Positions 47,615 through 61,100 of a stretch of DNA of 64,000 nt are shown here, in pieces. A model generated the notes under the pieces. It did not search any database. It had not been told where the DNA came from and saw only the letters and a list, made by a program, of their open reading frames with translations. Position 1 is the first letter of the stretch, and every line of letters begins with the position of its first letter. The DNA lies in contig OZ038381.1 in NCBI GenBank assembly GCA_964036045.1, forward strand, positions 65,162,242 to 65,226,241. Direction: 5' to 3'. Source of the DNA: Eutreptiella sp. 'Long Island Sound 2002'. Lineage: Eukaryota > Euglenozoa > Euglenophyceae > Eutreptiales > Eutreptiaceae. The position numbers and the translations under genes were made by a program.

Positions 47615-49873
47615 TGGGGAGGGGAATTGTGGGTGCACCAGCTACCATCCCTACGCTGGACGCAGCGGAGGGAGTGGCGCCAGAGGAGCAGTGCCTACGC
47701 GGCCTGATTGTGCGGTACTGGCAGGCGGCGTATGACGGCCAACGCGATGTGACAGGTCGTGCCGGCCTGATGGTGAGCCGTACTGCCCCCGTGCATGAGG
47801 GTCGGACAGGGATGCTTCACCCGCCTGCCCCGGGTCGCCGCATACAACAGTGAGGTGTCATGGGTCGTCCCGACCAGGGTAATAAGGCCCAAACCCCTGT
47901 AGGGTATTCCCATGGCACCGGGGTCTCTACTGGCGGCCCGGCTACGGCAGTCTTGGGAGTGGTTGCTCGGGATACACCGGGGGTGCACGGAGTTGTTTGG
48001 GGGTTACAGCGCTGCGGCGCCCCCTGGGAGTGTTACACGGGGTTGCGGGGTCAGCCTGCAGGCCCCAGGAGCGGCGACGGGGCGAAGATGTGTGCGTGGA
48101 AGGTTATGACGGTGGGATCATCAGGGGGACAGTATGGCGGGCGTCGTGGAGACGGCATGGCAGCCAGGAGGGAGCGCTCACAGGGGGCACGTGGAGTTCC
48201 AGGTGGCGGAGTACTGGAGTCTTGGGGGTCAACGCGGCGGTACTGGGATCCGTACGGCGGGGGTACGCGGCGGTACTGGGGAGCCGTGCAGTGGGGGAGC
48301 AGCGGGGAAGTTCCAGATGACGGTGTACTGACATCGTGGGGGTGTACGCGGCGGTACAGGGGACCGTATGGTGGGGGTATGCGGCGGTACAGGAGTCCGT
48401 ACGGTGGGGGAACGCGGCGGTACTGGGGAACCGTACAGTGGGGGAGCACGGGGAAGCATGGCGGTACTGGGGTGTCCCCCTGACCCCTCTAACAACTCAG
48501 GGGGAGCGCGGGGGCATCCCCTGGCCCCGTTAACAAACTAGAGGGACCGTGCCTGCGGGCATGTACATAGTCTAACCTCTGACCTTGGCCTTGTGGTTGC
48601 AGTGGTGAGTGTCGTGGCGGCTAGCAGGTGGCGTCGGCATGGCAACGGCGGTACTGCGCGGCGTCGTAGTGAAGAGTATGCAGTCGCCTCACCACTGTAA
48701 CAGCTTACCCCTGGGGGGCACCAGTCCGGTCGGCTAGAGGCGAGGAGGGCAGGGGAGCGGCGTGCTGAGTGGTCCGGGGGGAGACGCGCGGGCCAATGCT
48801 ATAAGTAGGCTCGCCACGTCGTCGGTGGGGGCCGAACCTGCGGCCTGGCCGCTGCTGTGGCGGAAGAGGCGCAACCACGGAAGCTGGCCAAACAGTGCAG
48901 GTAAGGGTCAAGGGTAGGCGCCAGGGCATAGTATGTGGGCCAGATGAGGTGCACCTGGTAACCACGGCCCGGGGCGAGCCTCTGGTGGGTACCCCTACAG
49001 GGGGTCGATAACCAAGCTACGGCACCCACCAGCCCGAATCCCAGCCAGCGATATTCACGGGTTGCGCCACTCCCGTCGCAAAGCGGCCGGCGTCCCCCCC
49101 CTGTAGACCCTCAAGATATATTATATGTGGGCAAGTGAACGCCTCGATGCAGACTGGGCGCTGGCCCCTGACATGGGATGCCAGCATGGTATATATCTGG
49201 GGTGTGGGGGCAGCACGGGGCCACGGGGACGTGGAGTTGGTAACGTGTTTCTGTACTATACTAGGGGGCTGGTGCGGTGGGAAGATGGCGTACAATGTGG
49301 AGACATGGGGGCGATGACAGCTGAGGGCCAGGCTAGGCTGGAGCCTCCCAGAAATCCTGGCTGTGCACATACAGGCTAGTGCGTGCTGGCAGAGGGATAC
49401 GTGGAGTCGGGGGTGGTGGGCAGTTTCGAGGACGCGGAAGACAATGGATTACGTGGGGTCATGGGTGTTGGGTGTCTCCACAGTGGCGGGGCAACGTGAA
49501 CGATGGAGGGACAGCTCTCGCTTCGCCGCATGCGTGCTGCTTTGTTCCTTGGTTGCTGCATTGCAACGGACAGAGGTGCCCTTGCTTTCTGCTTGTTGCG
49601 ATGCTGCTGCGCTGCTTTGCCTTGCCCCCTTACCCCCGGCGAACAAACGGGCCAGCGTCCGTCGCCGTTGCTAATGCTAACGCTTTGCAGTTGCCACTGC
49701 CCCCAAAGCCTGGTTGCCCGGTATCCCCGGTCCTCTGGGTCCTCCGTCATGCTGTGGGCCACCTCAGGCAGCCCTGGGACCCACGGGATCGAGCGAGGCA
49801 GGAACCACCTGTCGGCGCGAGATGCCCGGTAACTCCAGTAGACGGCATGATAAGTGGTTATGACTATGACTAT

Positions 49874-49877
<4 letters not shown>
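47615..49877 (+). other. LINE1 3' region with 33-bp tandem repeats
   Basis: No convincing CDS. A frame at 47611-47853, one base out of phase with the Pol frame, looks partly coding (EQCLRGLIVRYWQAAYDGQR) and could be a lost C-terminal tail. At 48232-48480 there are 33-bp repeats beginning ACGCGGCGGTAC (48232, 48265, 48346, 48379, 48412). The end is about three copies of TATGAC running into (TA)n, in place of a poly(A) tail. Confidence 0.55.

Positions 49878-49952
<75 letters not shown>
49878..49952. repeat. (TA)n right flank of LINE1
   Basis: TA repeat of about 75-80 bp that continues the tract interrupted at 29878. Confidence 0.9.
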
Positions 49953-49955
<3 letters not shown>

Positions 49956-51282
49956 TCTAATCTACACTCCTCTCCCCAACTCTAGGTGGCTCCACCATAC
50001 GGCTCCAAGGTACGTGTGAAGGGTATAACTTGGTGCATACATGTGGCGGAAGGGGCTAAACTTGGTTAAAACGGGCTCAAAAGGGGCTAATTTCATTTGT
50101 TTGTGCACCCCCCATGGTGCAGCATCACTTTTGGATAAACCCGTTTTAGCCCCCTTTTTTACGCATTTTTGCTCCCAAACCGGGCCATTTTCAAGGCATT
50201 TTGGCATTTTCCGTGGCCCAAAACGCGTCACCACCGGCTCAAAATGGGCTAAAAACAGTTGTTTGAGCATCCCCAATGGTCTAGGATCACTTTTGGAAAA
50301 AAGTGTTTTTGACCCATTTTTGACCCATTTTTGGTCCCACAACGGCCTAGTTTCAAGGCATGTTGGCCTTTTCCATGGGCCAAAACGCGTGATCTCGGGC
50401 TCAAAACAGGCTAAAAACACTTGTTTGAGCACCCCAAATGGCCCAAGATCACTTTTGGAAGAATGCATTTTTGACCCATTTTTGATCCATTTTTGGTCTT
50501 GAAATGGCCCATTTTCAAGGCAGTTTGGGATTTTCATTGGCCCAAAACGCGCCACCACGGGCTCAAAGCGGCCTAAAAACACTTGTTTGAGCATCCCAAG
50601 TGGTCTCGGAACAACTTTGAAAAAAATCTTTTTTTTCGCCCCGGGGACCCTGGTGGACCCACCGTTGGCCCCAACCATGCGCGGGCCGGGCTGCCCTCCG
50701 CCTCCACCAAGTGACCACTGGTACGGGGGTCTAGGTGGCTCGTTGGGCGATTCTAAGGCTTGGAAACCACAAAAAGTGGGGTGCCCTCGGACTTTGGATT
50801 TGAGCCACGTAGCCCAAGATACGGCCCGTGCTTGGTTTCCAGGTGTTGGTGCACATAGCGCAGACTTTGGGGCCTTTTGGCGACTTTTTGGGCCAATTCT
50901 CGGACATATCGTGCAGTTGAAGGGCACTAGGCGGCTCTTTGACACGGTGAAGTCAAGGCGCACGTGGGGTGTAGCCACAGTTTCCCTTTGTTTGGGCGTT
51001 TCGCCGGGGTTTGGCGGCTATTTTGGGCGAAAAATGGCTGTTTTTGGCCCAAAACTACGCAGATTTGGGAGGGCACCTCCCGACTTTGCGCCCACGCCCC
51101 GGGCCGCCACCGGTGAGTTTCTGGCTCAAAACTTAGATTTGGCAAGGCCACCACCTAGGCTCTAGGATGGCTAAAGTAGAGTCAGGCCCGAGGCGTTGGG
51201 ACGGAGCAATGGCCAGAACAGAATGGTGACGTGCTTGTTGCTTGCTTGTTAGCTAAATTTCAGGGGAGAGGGGGGTAGTAAT
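49953..51282 (+). mobile_element. RU copy F, complete
   Basis: The left 700 bp are almost identical to copy E (28053-28750), then similarity falls to the family average. This is consistent with F being the original right flank of the tandem duplication. Right end GGGGAGAGGGGGGTAGTAA. Confidence 0.85.
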
Positions 51283-51300
51283 ATATATTACTACTACTAC

Positions 51301-51390
<90 letters not shown>
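51283..51390. repeat. (TA)n with TAC and TGTA variants
   Basis: About 108 bp of TA repeat with (TAC)n and (TGTA)n islands between RU copies F and G. Confidence 0.9.
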
Positions 51391-51391
<1 letters not shown>

Positions 51392-52301
51392 TACTACACC
51401 CCTCTCGCCTTAAATCTAGGTAACAATCAAGCAAGCAGGCAACAAGCAATAAGCAACCAACAAGGACTTCTCCTTTCCGTTTGGGCCATTGCTCTGCCTC
51501 AACGCTCCGGGATCTACTCTACTCTAGCCACCCTAGAGCCTAGGTGGTGGCCTTGCCAAATCCAAGTTTTGAGTCAAAGACTCACCGGTCGTGCCCTGGG
51601 GTGGGGGCGCCAAGTCTGGAGGTGCCCTCCCAAAGCTGCGCATTTTGTGCCCCAAGAACAGCCTTTTTTGGCCCAAAACGGCCCCGAAACCCAGTCAAAA
51701 CGGCCAAACAGAGGGAAACCGTTGCTACACTCCACGTGCGCCTCAATTGCCCCGTGCACAAGAGCACTTTCTTGCCCTCTAGCTCCACGATATGTCCGAG
51801 AAGCGGCCCACAAATGGCCAAAAATGGCCTGAATGTGCGCCATTTTTGTCAAACAGGCGCAAAACCAAGAACGGGCCGTATCTTGGGCTACTCGGATCCA
51901 AACCGAATTCCGAGGGCACCTAGTCCACCCGCAACCTGCCACTTTTTGTGGTTTCCAAGCCTCAGAATCGCCCAAGGAGACGCCTAGACCCCCGCAGTAG
52001 TGTTCACTTGGTGGAGCCGGAGGGCAGCACGGCCCGCGCACGGTTGGGGCCAACGGTGGGGACGAAAAAAATCATTTTTTTCCAAAGGCACGGGGGGGGA
52101 AAATTGCGGTCTGGGGGGGTCGAATCCAATTGCGAAAAATTGCGGAAAAATTGCGAAAAATTGCGGAAAATTGCGGAAAAATTGCGGAAAAATTGCTATG
52201 TCGTAAGCGGCCCTCCTGAACCCTCAAGGTGCAACAACTCTGGACAGGTGGCTCAGAATTCTCCGAGTTTCACAGAAACAAATAGTCTATGGGCATTACA
52301 A

Positions 52302-52784
52302 TTACAGGAGTTGCCCCTCAATATCACCGTGGAATTGCAGCATGAACCGAAGGCGGCGGATGTTGTCATCCAATTTGTGCTGCCGCTTTGAAATTGTCCC
52401 ACACTGTGAGAAAAAGCGTTCCACATCACCACCAGAAGTGGGCTGCGGAATCAAGAACAGCACCCTCTCTTGGAACGGTGAAGGGGCACGAGATTGCCAC
52501 CATTCCTGCAAAGCAGTTGGCCCATTTATATCAACAACATTGCAACGGATGTATAGGCTCCATTGCTCTGCAATCTCTGGCACATCGGACAGGCCCAACA
52601 GGGGGTACTGGTCCATAGCGCGTGGCATATCAGACAGATTTCGTGGGTTCAAAATGCGCAACTGCCTGTAAAACTCAATCTGCCCGGACTCCTTTTTCAA
52701 CCTGTCCTTATACGCCACCAACATTTTTTTCAACAATTGCAGAAGTAGACTTCGCAGGGAACCACCACCACTCAACTTGTTCAA
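52302..52784 (-). pseudogene. hAT transposase C-terminal (dimerisation) fragment
   Basis: The 160-codon frame reads ALQEWWQSRAPSPFQERVLF and then GGDVERFFSQCGTISKRQHK, LDDNIRRLRFML, the pattern of the hAT family C-terminal dimerisation domain (WW, then a VER-FS-G block, then L..N/LRFL). The codons just upstream continue in a shifted frame (KDEWSTTTESETFSPRIEDL), so the gene is frameshifted and lacks its N-terminal catalytic part. Confidence 0.7.
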
Positions 52785-53183
52785 AAGGTCCTCAATTCTG
52801 GGTGAAAATGTTTCGCTCTCAGTGGTGGTGCTCCACTCATCCTTAAGAGCATTAACTTATCATACAAAAAGCATGATGTGCCATAGTCTTGTGCAAGATT
52901 CAGTGCGCTTTGCAAAATAGCACAATGATCTGAGATGAAACACAAGGCTGGTTGCTTCGGGGAAGCGGTCGAGAGCAGGGGAGAGGGGTTTAAGGGGTAC
53001 ATGTGCCTGTGACTGACTGAAAGGGTCCCCCCTGATGGGGGGACCCGTAGCAAACTGTCCTGCGGGCGGCATGCACATGCAAACATGCAAACATGCAGGC
53101 ATGAAAAAGACGCGAAGGTAAGCGAAGGTAAAAAGACCAAAAAAGCGCAGGTAAAAAGACCAAAAATGCGAAGGTAACTACAA

Positions 53184-53256
53184 TGCCCCCACCTGGGTTT
53201 GAACCCAGGACCCTGGAATTACAGTGCAGCGCTACTACCAACTGAGCTATGCCAGG
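53184..53256 (-). ncRNA. tRNA-derived sequence (SINE-like or tRNA-Tyr-like pseudogene)
   Basis: On the minus strand there is an A box, TAGCTCAGTTGG, and a B box, GGTTCAAACCC, 40 bp apart, with an anticodon arm whose loop CTGTAAT would read GTA (Tyr). The acceptor strands do not pair and the T stem is imperfect, so it is not a working tRNA. Downstream of it come short tandem repeats of ACCTTCGCATTTTTGGTC, like a SINE tail. Confidence 0.55.
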
Positions 53257-53780
53257 TTCTGCTGACTGTGCAACATTTGAGAGTGTATGGAATAGTAAAA
53301 AAAAAAAATTCTCATTGTTTTGCACCAGCGTGGGGAGGCAGTCAGAAAATCGGGAAGTGTGAAAAATTGCGGAAAAATTGCGGAAAATTGCGGAAATTTG
53401 CGAAAAATTGCCGAAAATTGCGAAAAATTGCGAAATCGCGGAAAATTGCGAAAAATTGCGGACCTCAATCCCCCCCCCCCCTGCCAAAGGTGTTCCGAGA
53501 CCACTTGGGATGCTCAAACAAGTGTTTTTAGGCCGTTTTGAGCATGTGGTGACGCGTTTTGGGCCATGGAAAATCCCAAAAGGCCTTGACAAGGGGCCGT
53601 TTTGTCACGAGACATGGGTGAAAACTGGGTCACAAAAGTTTTTGTCCAAAAGTGATTGTGGGCCACACAGGATGCGCAAACAAGTGAAATTAGCCCATTT
53701 TGAGCCCGTTCTGATCCAATCTAACCCCTGGCCTTACCCTAGCCACCTAGGGTTTGGGAGAGGGACGTAGATTAGAGGAT

Positions 53781-53856
53781 ACATATGTGTGTGTGTGTGT
53801 GTGTGTGTGTATATACATATAATACATATATATATATATATATATGTGTATATATA
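53781..53856. repeat. (TG)n/(TA)n tract
   Basis: About 76 bp of TG then TA repeats with ATACAT variants, between inverted RU copies G and H. Confidence 0.9.
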
Positions 53857-55183
53857 TTACTACACCCCTCTCCCCTTAAATCTAGCTAACAAGCAAGCAA
53901 GCAAGCAACAACAACAACAACACGTCTCCGTGCCGTTTTGGCCATTGCTCCGTCCCAACGCTTCGGATCATTTGCCCATGTAGCCATCTTGGAGCCTAGG
54001 TGGTGGCCTTGCCAAATCCAAGTTTTGAGCCAAAAACTCACCGGTGGCGGCCCGGGGCGGTTGCGCCAAGTCGGGAGGTGCCCTCCCAAATCTGCGCAGT
54101 TTTGGGCCAAAAACAGCCATTTTTCGCCCAAAACAGCCCTAGTAAGGGTTCAAAACAGCCAAACGAGTGCAAACGGCTGCTACACTCCACGTGCGGCTTG
54201 ACTTTCTCGTGACCAAGGGACCTTTGGTGCCCTCTAACTCCACGATATGTGTGAGAAACGGCCCAAAAAGGCGCCAAAAAGCCCCAAAAGCTGCGCAATG
54301 TGCACCAGCACCCCGAAACCAACAACGGGCCGTATCTTGGGCTACGTGGCTCAAAAACGAATTCCGAGGGCACCTAGTCCACCCGCAACCCCCCTCTTTT
54401 TGTGGTTTTCAAGCCTCAGAATCGCCCAACGAGACACGTAGACCCCCGTACCAGTGGTCACTTGGTGCAGCCGGAGGGCCGGCCAGCCCACGCACAGTGG
54501 CGGCCAACGGTGGGTCCACCAGGGTCCCCGGGGCGAAAAAAATGATTTTTTCCAAAGTTGTTCCTAGACCACTTGGGATGCTCAAACAAGTGTTTTTAGG
54601 CCGTTTTGAGCCCGTGGTGGCGCGTTTTGGGCCATGGAAAATCCCAAAATGCCTTGAAAATGGGCCATTTTGGGACCAACGATGGGTCAAAAATGGGTCA
54701 AAAAGGTGTTTTTCCAAAAATGATCCTGGACCATTTATGATGCTCAAACAAGTAGTTTTAGCCCATTTTGAGCCCGTGGCGACGAGTTTTGGCTCATGGA
54801 AAATCCCAAAAGGCCTTGAAAATGGGCCATTTGGGGACCAAACATGGGTCAAAAATGGGTCAAATTATGATGCTCAAACAAGTAGTTTTAGCCCATTTTG
54901 AGCCCCTGGCGACGAGTTTTGGCTCATGGAAAATCCCAAAATGCCTTGAAAATGGGCCATTTGGGGACCAAACATGGGTCAAAAATGGGTCAAAAACGCA
55001 TTTTTCCGAAAGTGATCCCGGACCATTTGGGATGCTCAAACAAGTCTTTTTAGCCCGTTTTGAGCCCGTTTTGACTGAGTTTAGCCCCTTCCACCACATG
55101 TATGCACCACTTTGTGCCCTTCGCACGTACCTTAGAGCCGTGTGGTGGAGCCACCTAGAGTTGGGAGAGGGGTGTAGATTGGA

Positions 55184-55186
<3 letters not shown>
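53857..55186 (-). mobile_element. RU copy H, inverted
   Basis: Full inverted copy ending GAGAGGGGTGTAGATTGGAG at 55186. A segment of about 128 bp (CAAACAAGTAGTTTTAGCCC and following) is repeated head to tail at about 54740-54995, an extra subunit duplication. Confidence 0.8.
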
Positions 55187-55271
<85 letters not shown>

Positions 55272-55318
55272 TTGCTAGCTAAATTCAAGGGGAGAGGTGA
55301 AGGAGAAGGTGCAGTAAT
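55187..55318 (+). repeat. (TA)n and 50-bp RU right-end fragment
   Basis: (TA)n with one ACATG interruption (55187-55268) is followed by GCTTGCTAGCTAAATTCAAG and GTGCAGTAATAT, an RU right end with a small insertion (55270-55318). Confidence 0.65.
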
Positions 55319-56205
55319 ATATATGAAGGTTGGACATGGGGGGGGGGGTCTAAACCCCCTTGCTTGTTGAACTAGCAGCCGATTTTCTAGAAATGCGGGT
55401 CGGACGCCCTGTGTGTGATACCATTTTGGGTGGTGCATACATCCCCCCCTATTTTGAACGTGGGGAATCCAAAAAAAGAGGTCTTGTTGCTTGTTGAGAC
55501 GGTGGCGGGGCTGTAGGGCTTGGGAAAGTTGGACAATTTTGCCTGAAATCTGTAAATTTGGCGGCTCGACTGCTTGCTGGTTTGCTGTGTACTTACCTTG
55601 TGCCCTTGACTTCTCAAACATATCGTTTCGTTGGGAAAAAATGCGAGGGGTAAATTGATGCGTTTCGATGTGCCGATTTCCAAAATCGAGGTGTTTCCTT
55701 GTAACTCCACAATATGGGGAAGCAATGCACGAAACACGACAGGCACTGATAGAGCCGTACTGACATGTTTCGATAATCATGCATGAATGTCTATTGCTTC
55801 TTGGACCTCACCGTTGCTTGAGTTGAGCACCTTGTTGGGCCCTCTTTCTTGCATTTTTGAACTCGGCACATCACGATACATCATTATACCTTGTATGGTT
55901 TTTAGTTGTAGTGATGATATGTTGGAACTATGCCCGGTTCTCTCCCAAACCCCAGTTGGTGACCTGTGTATTTTGGACAGATAGCCCAAACTCCTGGAAG
56001 AGTCCGGTTTCCGCCCTCATTTCCGAAAAAATATGGTCTTCTACCTCCTTCCCCTAACACATACATATCCGAAAAGCCCTTTCGTTGGAGATTCCGAAAG
56101 GGTATAACGTAACCCCCCCCCCCTATGCAACAACATTTTTCTGAAATTCAGCCCGCACCGAAACAACCCTGCTATGTCAATGAATCAACCCCCCCCCCCC
56201 GGTGT

Positions 56206-56208
<3 letters not shown>
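55319..56208. other. unassigned stretch with G/C runs
   Basis: Contains G and C runs and a block near 55446 (CCCCCTATTTTGAACGTGGG) resembling the edge of the 56304-56913 element, so it may include a decayed relative of that family. No convincing gene. Confidence 0.35.

Positions 56209-58059
<1,851 letters not shown>

Positions 58060-58120
<61 letters not shown>
58060..58120. repeat. (TA)n left flank of LINE2
   Basis: About 60 bp of TA repeat with an ATAATATAAT interruption, ending where LINE2 begins. Confidence 0.9.
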
Positions 58121-58123
<3 letters not shown>

Positions 58124-61100
58124 TTCTATGTCTATTTTTTTTCGATCTCTTGCAGATTTGTGTGAGGGATCCCCCCCGGCGACCAGGCGCCGCGGGGGGT
58201 ACAGTGAAACCCTGGCCGGGGGGCAGCCGGGGCCTACCAAGGCCGCGCCCCCCGCGGCATTTGGAGTGGATGCCCGCGGCGGCGGCTCCAGCGGGGGCTG
58301 TGGCAGCGGCGGGCGGCCGCAGCGTGGTGCCAACCAGCCAGACGGCACCGACGATAGAGGCCAGGTGCGTGCGTGCGACATGCGTGCGACTTGCCTACAC
58401 AGTGTCCTGCGTAGTGCCAAAGGGGGCAACGGGCAGGGGGGGCAGGGGGGGGCAGGGCGGGCGTAGAGGAAAAAAGGCCACAGGCGGGTGCAGGGCGACG
58501 TGCGTGCCACTTGCCGAGGGACCAGGGCACCAGGGGGCAGAAAGGTGAAGAGGGAGTGGGAGGGATGCCTCGCGTACTGCTCCGCGAAGTGTATGCCAGG
58601 GGGGCAAAGGGAGGACGGGGACGGGGAGACAGAGGGCCAGTGACCCAGAGGCCTGGGAAGCAAGGGAGGACGAGGGAGGGCGAGCAGACATGGGGCAGGA
58701 CAGGGCCAGGAGGCCGGGGCAGAGAGGGGGGGCAGAGAGGGAGCGCTGCCTCGCAAATTGCTCCGCATCGTGCTCGCGCTGGCCGGAGGGCAGAGGGTCA
58801 GAGATGGCAGGGCAAGGAAGGGGGCGTGCCACGGCGGCATGAAAGAGCGAACGTGGGGCAGGAGCAAAAAGGTGCCCCATAACCGAGCGAGCCGCCCGCA
58901 GCGCGCGGGGGCAATGGACAAGGCGGGGCGCCGCGGCGTGCTGCGACAAGGCAGTCCGCCCCCAAAGGTGCAGTGTCCTGCGTAGTGTCATGCAACGAGG
59001 GCCGGCAAGGACGAGGGAAGAGGGCACGAACAGGGCGCAAGAGGTAAGGCAATTAGGAAAAAGGCCACGGGCGGGTGCAGTGCGACGTGCGGGCCACTTG
59101 CCCAGGGACCAGGGCACCAGGGGGCAGAAAGGTGAAGGGAGAGAGGGAGGGATGCCACGCGTATTGCTCCGCAAAGTGTACGCCGGGGAGGCAAAGGGAA
59201 GACGGAGACTGGGAGACAGAGGGCCAGGGACACAGGGGCCTGGGAAGGGGGGCAAGGGAGGACGAGGGAGAACGAGCACACAAGGGGCAGGGCTGGGCCA
59301 GGGAGCGGGAGCAGAGGGGGGGAGCAGGGAGGGAGGGTTGCCTCGCGAATTGCTCCGCGCCTTGCTCGCGCTGGCCGGAGGGCGGAGGTAAGGAAGAGGA
59401 GGCGAGAGAACAGAAGCATGCTAAACACGGACCTTATGCACGGCTAGTGTGAGCGGACCCGGGGCAAGAACGACGAGGGTGCCCCGCGACCGAGCTGACC
59501 GCCTGCGGCGAGCGGGGGCCCGGACGTGCCGCGGCCGCTAGGCAGCCTGCCCCCGGAGGTATCGTGTGCGGTACAAAGTGCGTGCCACATACCAGGAGCT
59601 CAGGACACCAGGGGGCAGCAAGGGAGAGAGGGAGTGGGAGGGTTGCCTTGCGCATTGCTCTGCACGGTGCACGCCGAGGGGATAGAGGGAGGAGGGGGAC
59701 AGAGAGGCAGGAGGCCGGAGACCCTGCAACCAAGGACGAGGGGCAGGGCAAAGTGAGAGAGGGCGAGCAGACAGGGGGCAGGACAGGGCCAGGGGGCCGG
59801 GGCAGAGAGGGGGGCAGAGAGGGAGCGCTGCCTCGCGAATTGCTCCGCACTGTGCTCGCGCTAGACGGAGGGCAGAGGGTCAGAGATGGCACGGCAGAGA
59901 AGGGGACAACATGGTGCCCCACAACGGAGCGAGCCGCCCGCAGTGCGCGGGGGCACTGGGCAAGGCGGGGTGCCGCGGCGTGCTGCCACAAGGCAGCCCG
60001 CCCCCAAAGGTGCAGTGTGCTGTGTGCCCGCGTAGTGTCATGCATCGAGGGCCGGCAAGGACGAGGGAAGAGGGCACGGGCAGGGCGAAAGAGGTAGGAC
60101 ACTTAGGAGGCGAGCGAAGGCCGGACAGCCGGAGCAGAGAGAGGGAGCGACGAGGGAGACAGGGGCATTGCTCAGCACCATGCGAGCACTGAGGGCGAGG
60201 GAGGGAGCAGAGGGAGCACGGTAGGGAATAGTTGCCATGCGTCGTGCCGTGCGCCGTGCGCCACCTGAAACCGACTCTGACCTCATTCATGCATGTGTCA
60301 TGTCACGTCAACCAAGCCTGGCGCCGGAGGCAGGAAGTGGCACGGGGGGACGGGCACCTGCGGCGCCATCCGTAGGGCCTCCCGTGCGGTGACCCAACCT
60401 GTGGCGCAGAGGGGACACGCGCGAGTGGCGCCATCCACTGGACCCCCTGCGCCTGTTGCAGTTATTGTGGCGCAGAGGGGACGGGCACTGGCGGCGCCAT
60501 CCGGTGGGCCCCCTGCGGCAGCGATTATGCTGATTAACTAGGTGGCCAGGGGATGCCACAAATGAATCCCCCGCCCGTCTCCCCGCGTCTCTGCCATAGG
60601 ACCCCAGGAGCCTCCATCGCGCTCGGGGGTGGCAGAGGCCCGGGGGACGAGAGCGCCCGTCCGCTTTGTAGCCGCCACTTCCAGCGGACTGATACCACGG
60701 CACCGGTATCAGGCCGCTCGGAAGTGGATACACAGGCACCAGGGAGAGGATGGGCAGTCGGCCCCCCCCCCGGGCTGTTGGGTGCCGAAACAGGGGCCCT
60801 CCCCTCGACCAGGGCGGCGGATGGCGCAAGAAGCCTTCGAGGCGTACGGTAAGTCCTCCCCGCTGCCCGCACTTCCTCATCATCCGTTTCCACCCGGGTA
60901 CGTACCTCCTCCGGTAAGTATGGGCACAGGAGGGAGCAGGCACGGGACACTGAGCACCATGCGGAGACGTGGCGACTAGGGCCAAGGGGCAACAACGGCT
61001 GGAGATCCTGGGGTGCGGAGCCTATACCATGGAGAAGGGCGGGAAGGCCCAAAGGAGAAACCCCCCCCCCCCCGCTGTAGCCAAGTGCCTCACCCCGTGC

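Larger units (their letters stand above)
52089..53483 (-). mobile_element. non-autonomous hAT-like element, 1,395 bp
   Basis: The left end, CACGGGGGGGGAAAATTGCG followed by GTC, is an imperfect inverted copy of the right end, which read outward-in is CAGGGGGGGGGGGATTGAGG then TC. CCAAAGG flanks both sides (52082-52088, 53484-53490), which is 7 bp exact, or 8 bp with one mismatch, as expected for hAT elements. Subterminal arrays of AAAAATTGCGG lie at 52130-52200 and 53360-53460. It contains a decayed hAT transposase fragment and a tRNA-like sequence. Confidence 0.75.
51391..53780 (-). mobile_element. RU copy G, split by a hAT-like element
   Basis: Inverted RU copy: the right end TTACTACACCCCTCTC is at 51391 and the left end GTAGATTAGAGGAT at 53780. 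A 1,395-bp element with its own TIRs and target duplication sits at 52089-53483. Without it, copy G would be about 1.0 kb. Confidence 0.8.

Noticed and set aside
48228-48480. CRISPR-like array
   Set aside because: The 33-bp units are contiguous without unique spacers and lie in a eukaryotic retrotransposon 3' region.
53184-53256. Functional tRNA-Tyr gene
   Set aside because: Acceptor strands do not pair, T stem is imperfect and a SINE-like tail follows.
58140-58160. LTR or retrovirus-like origin of the giant element
   Set aside because: No terminal direct repeats, integrase or aspartic protease; APE endonuclease with RT order is that of a LINE.
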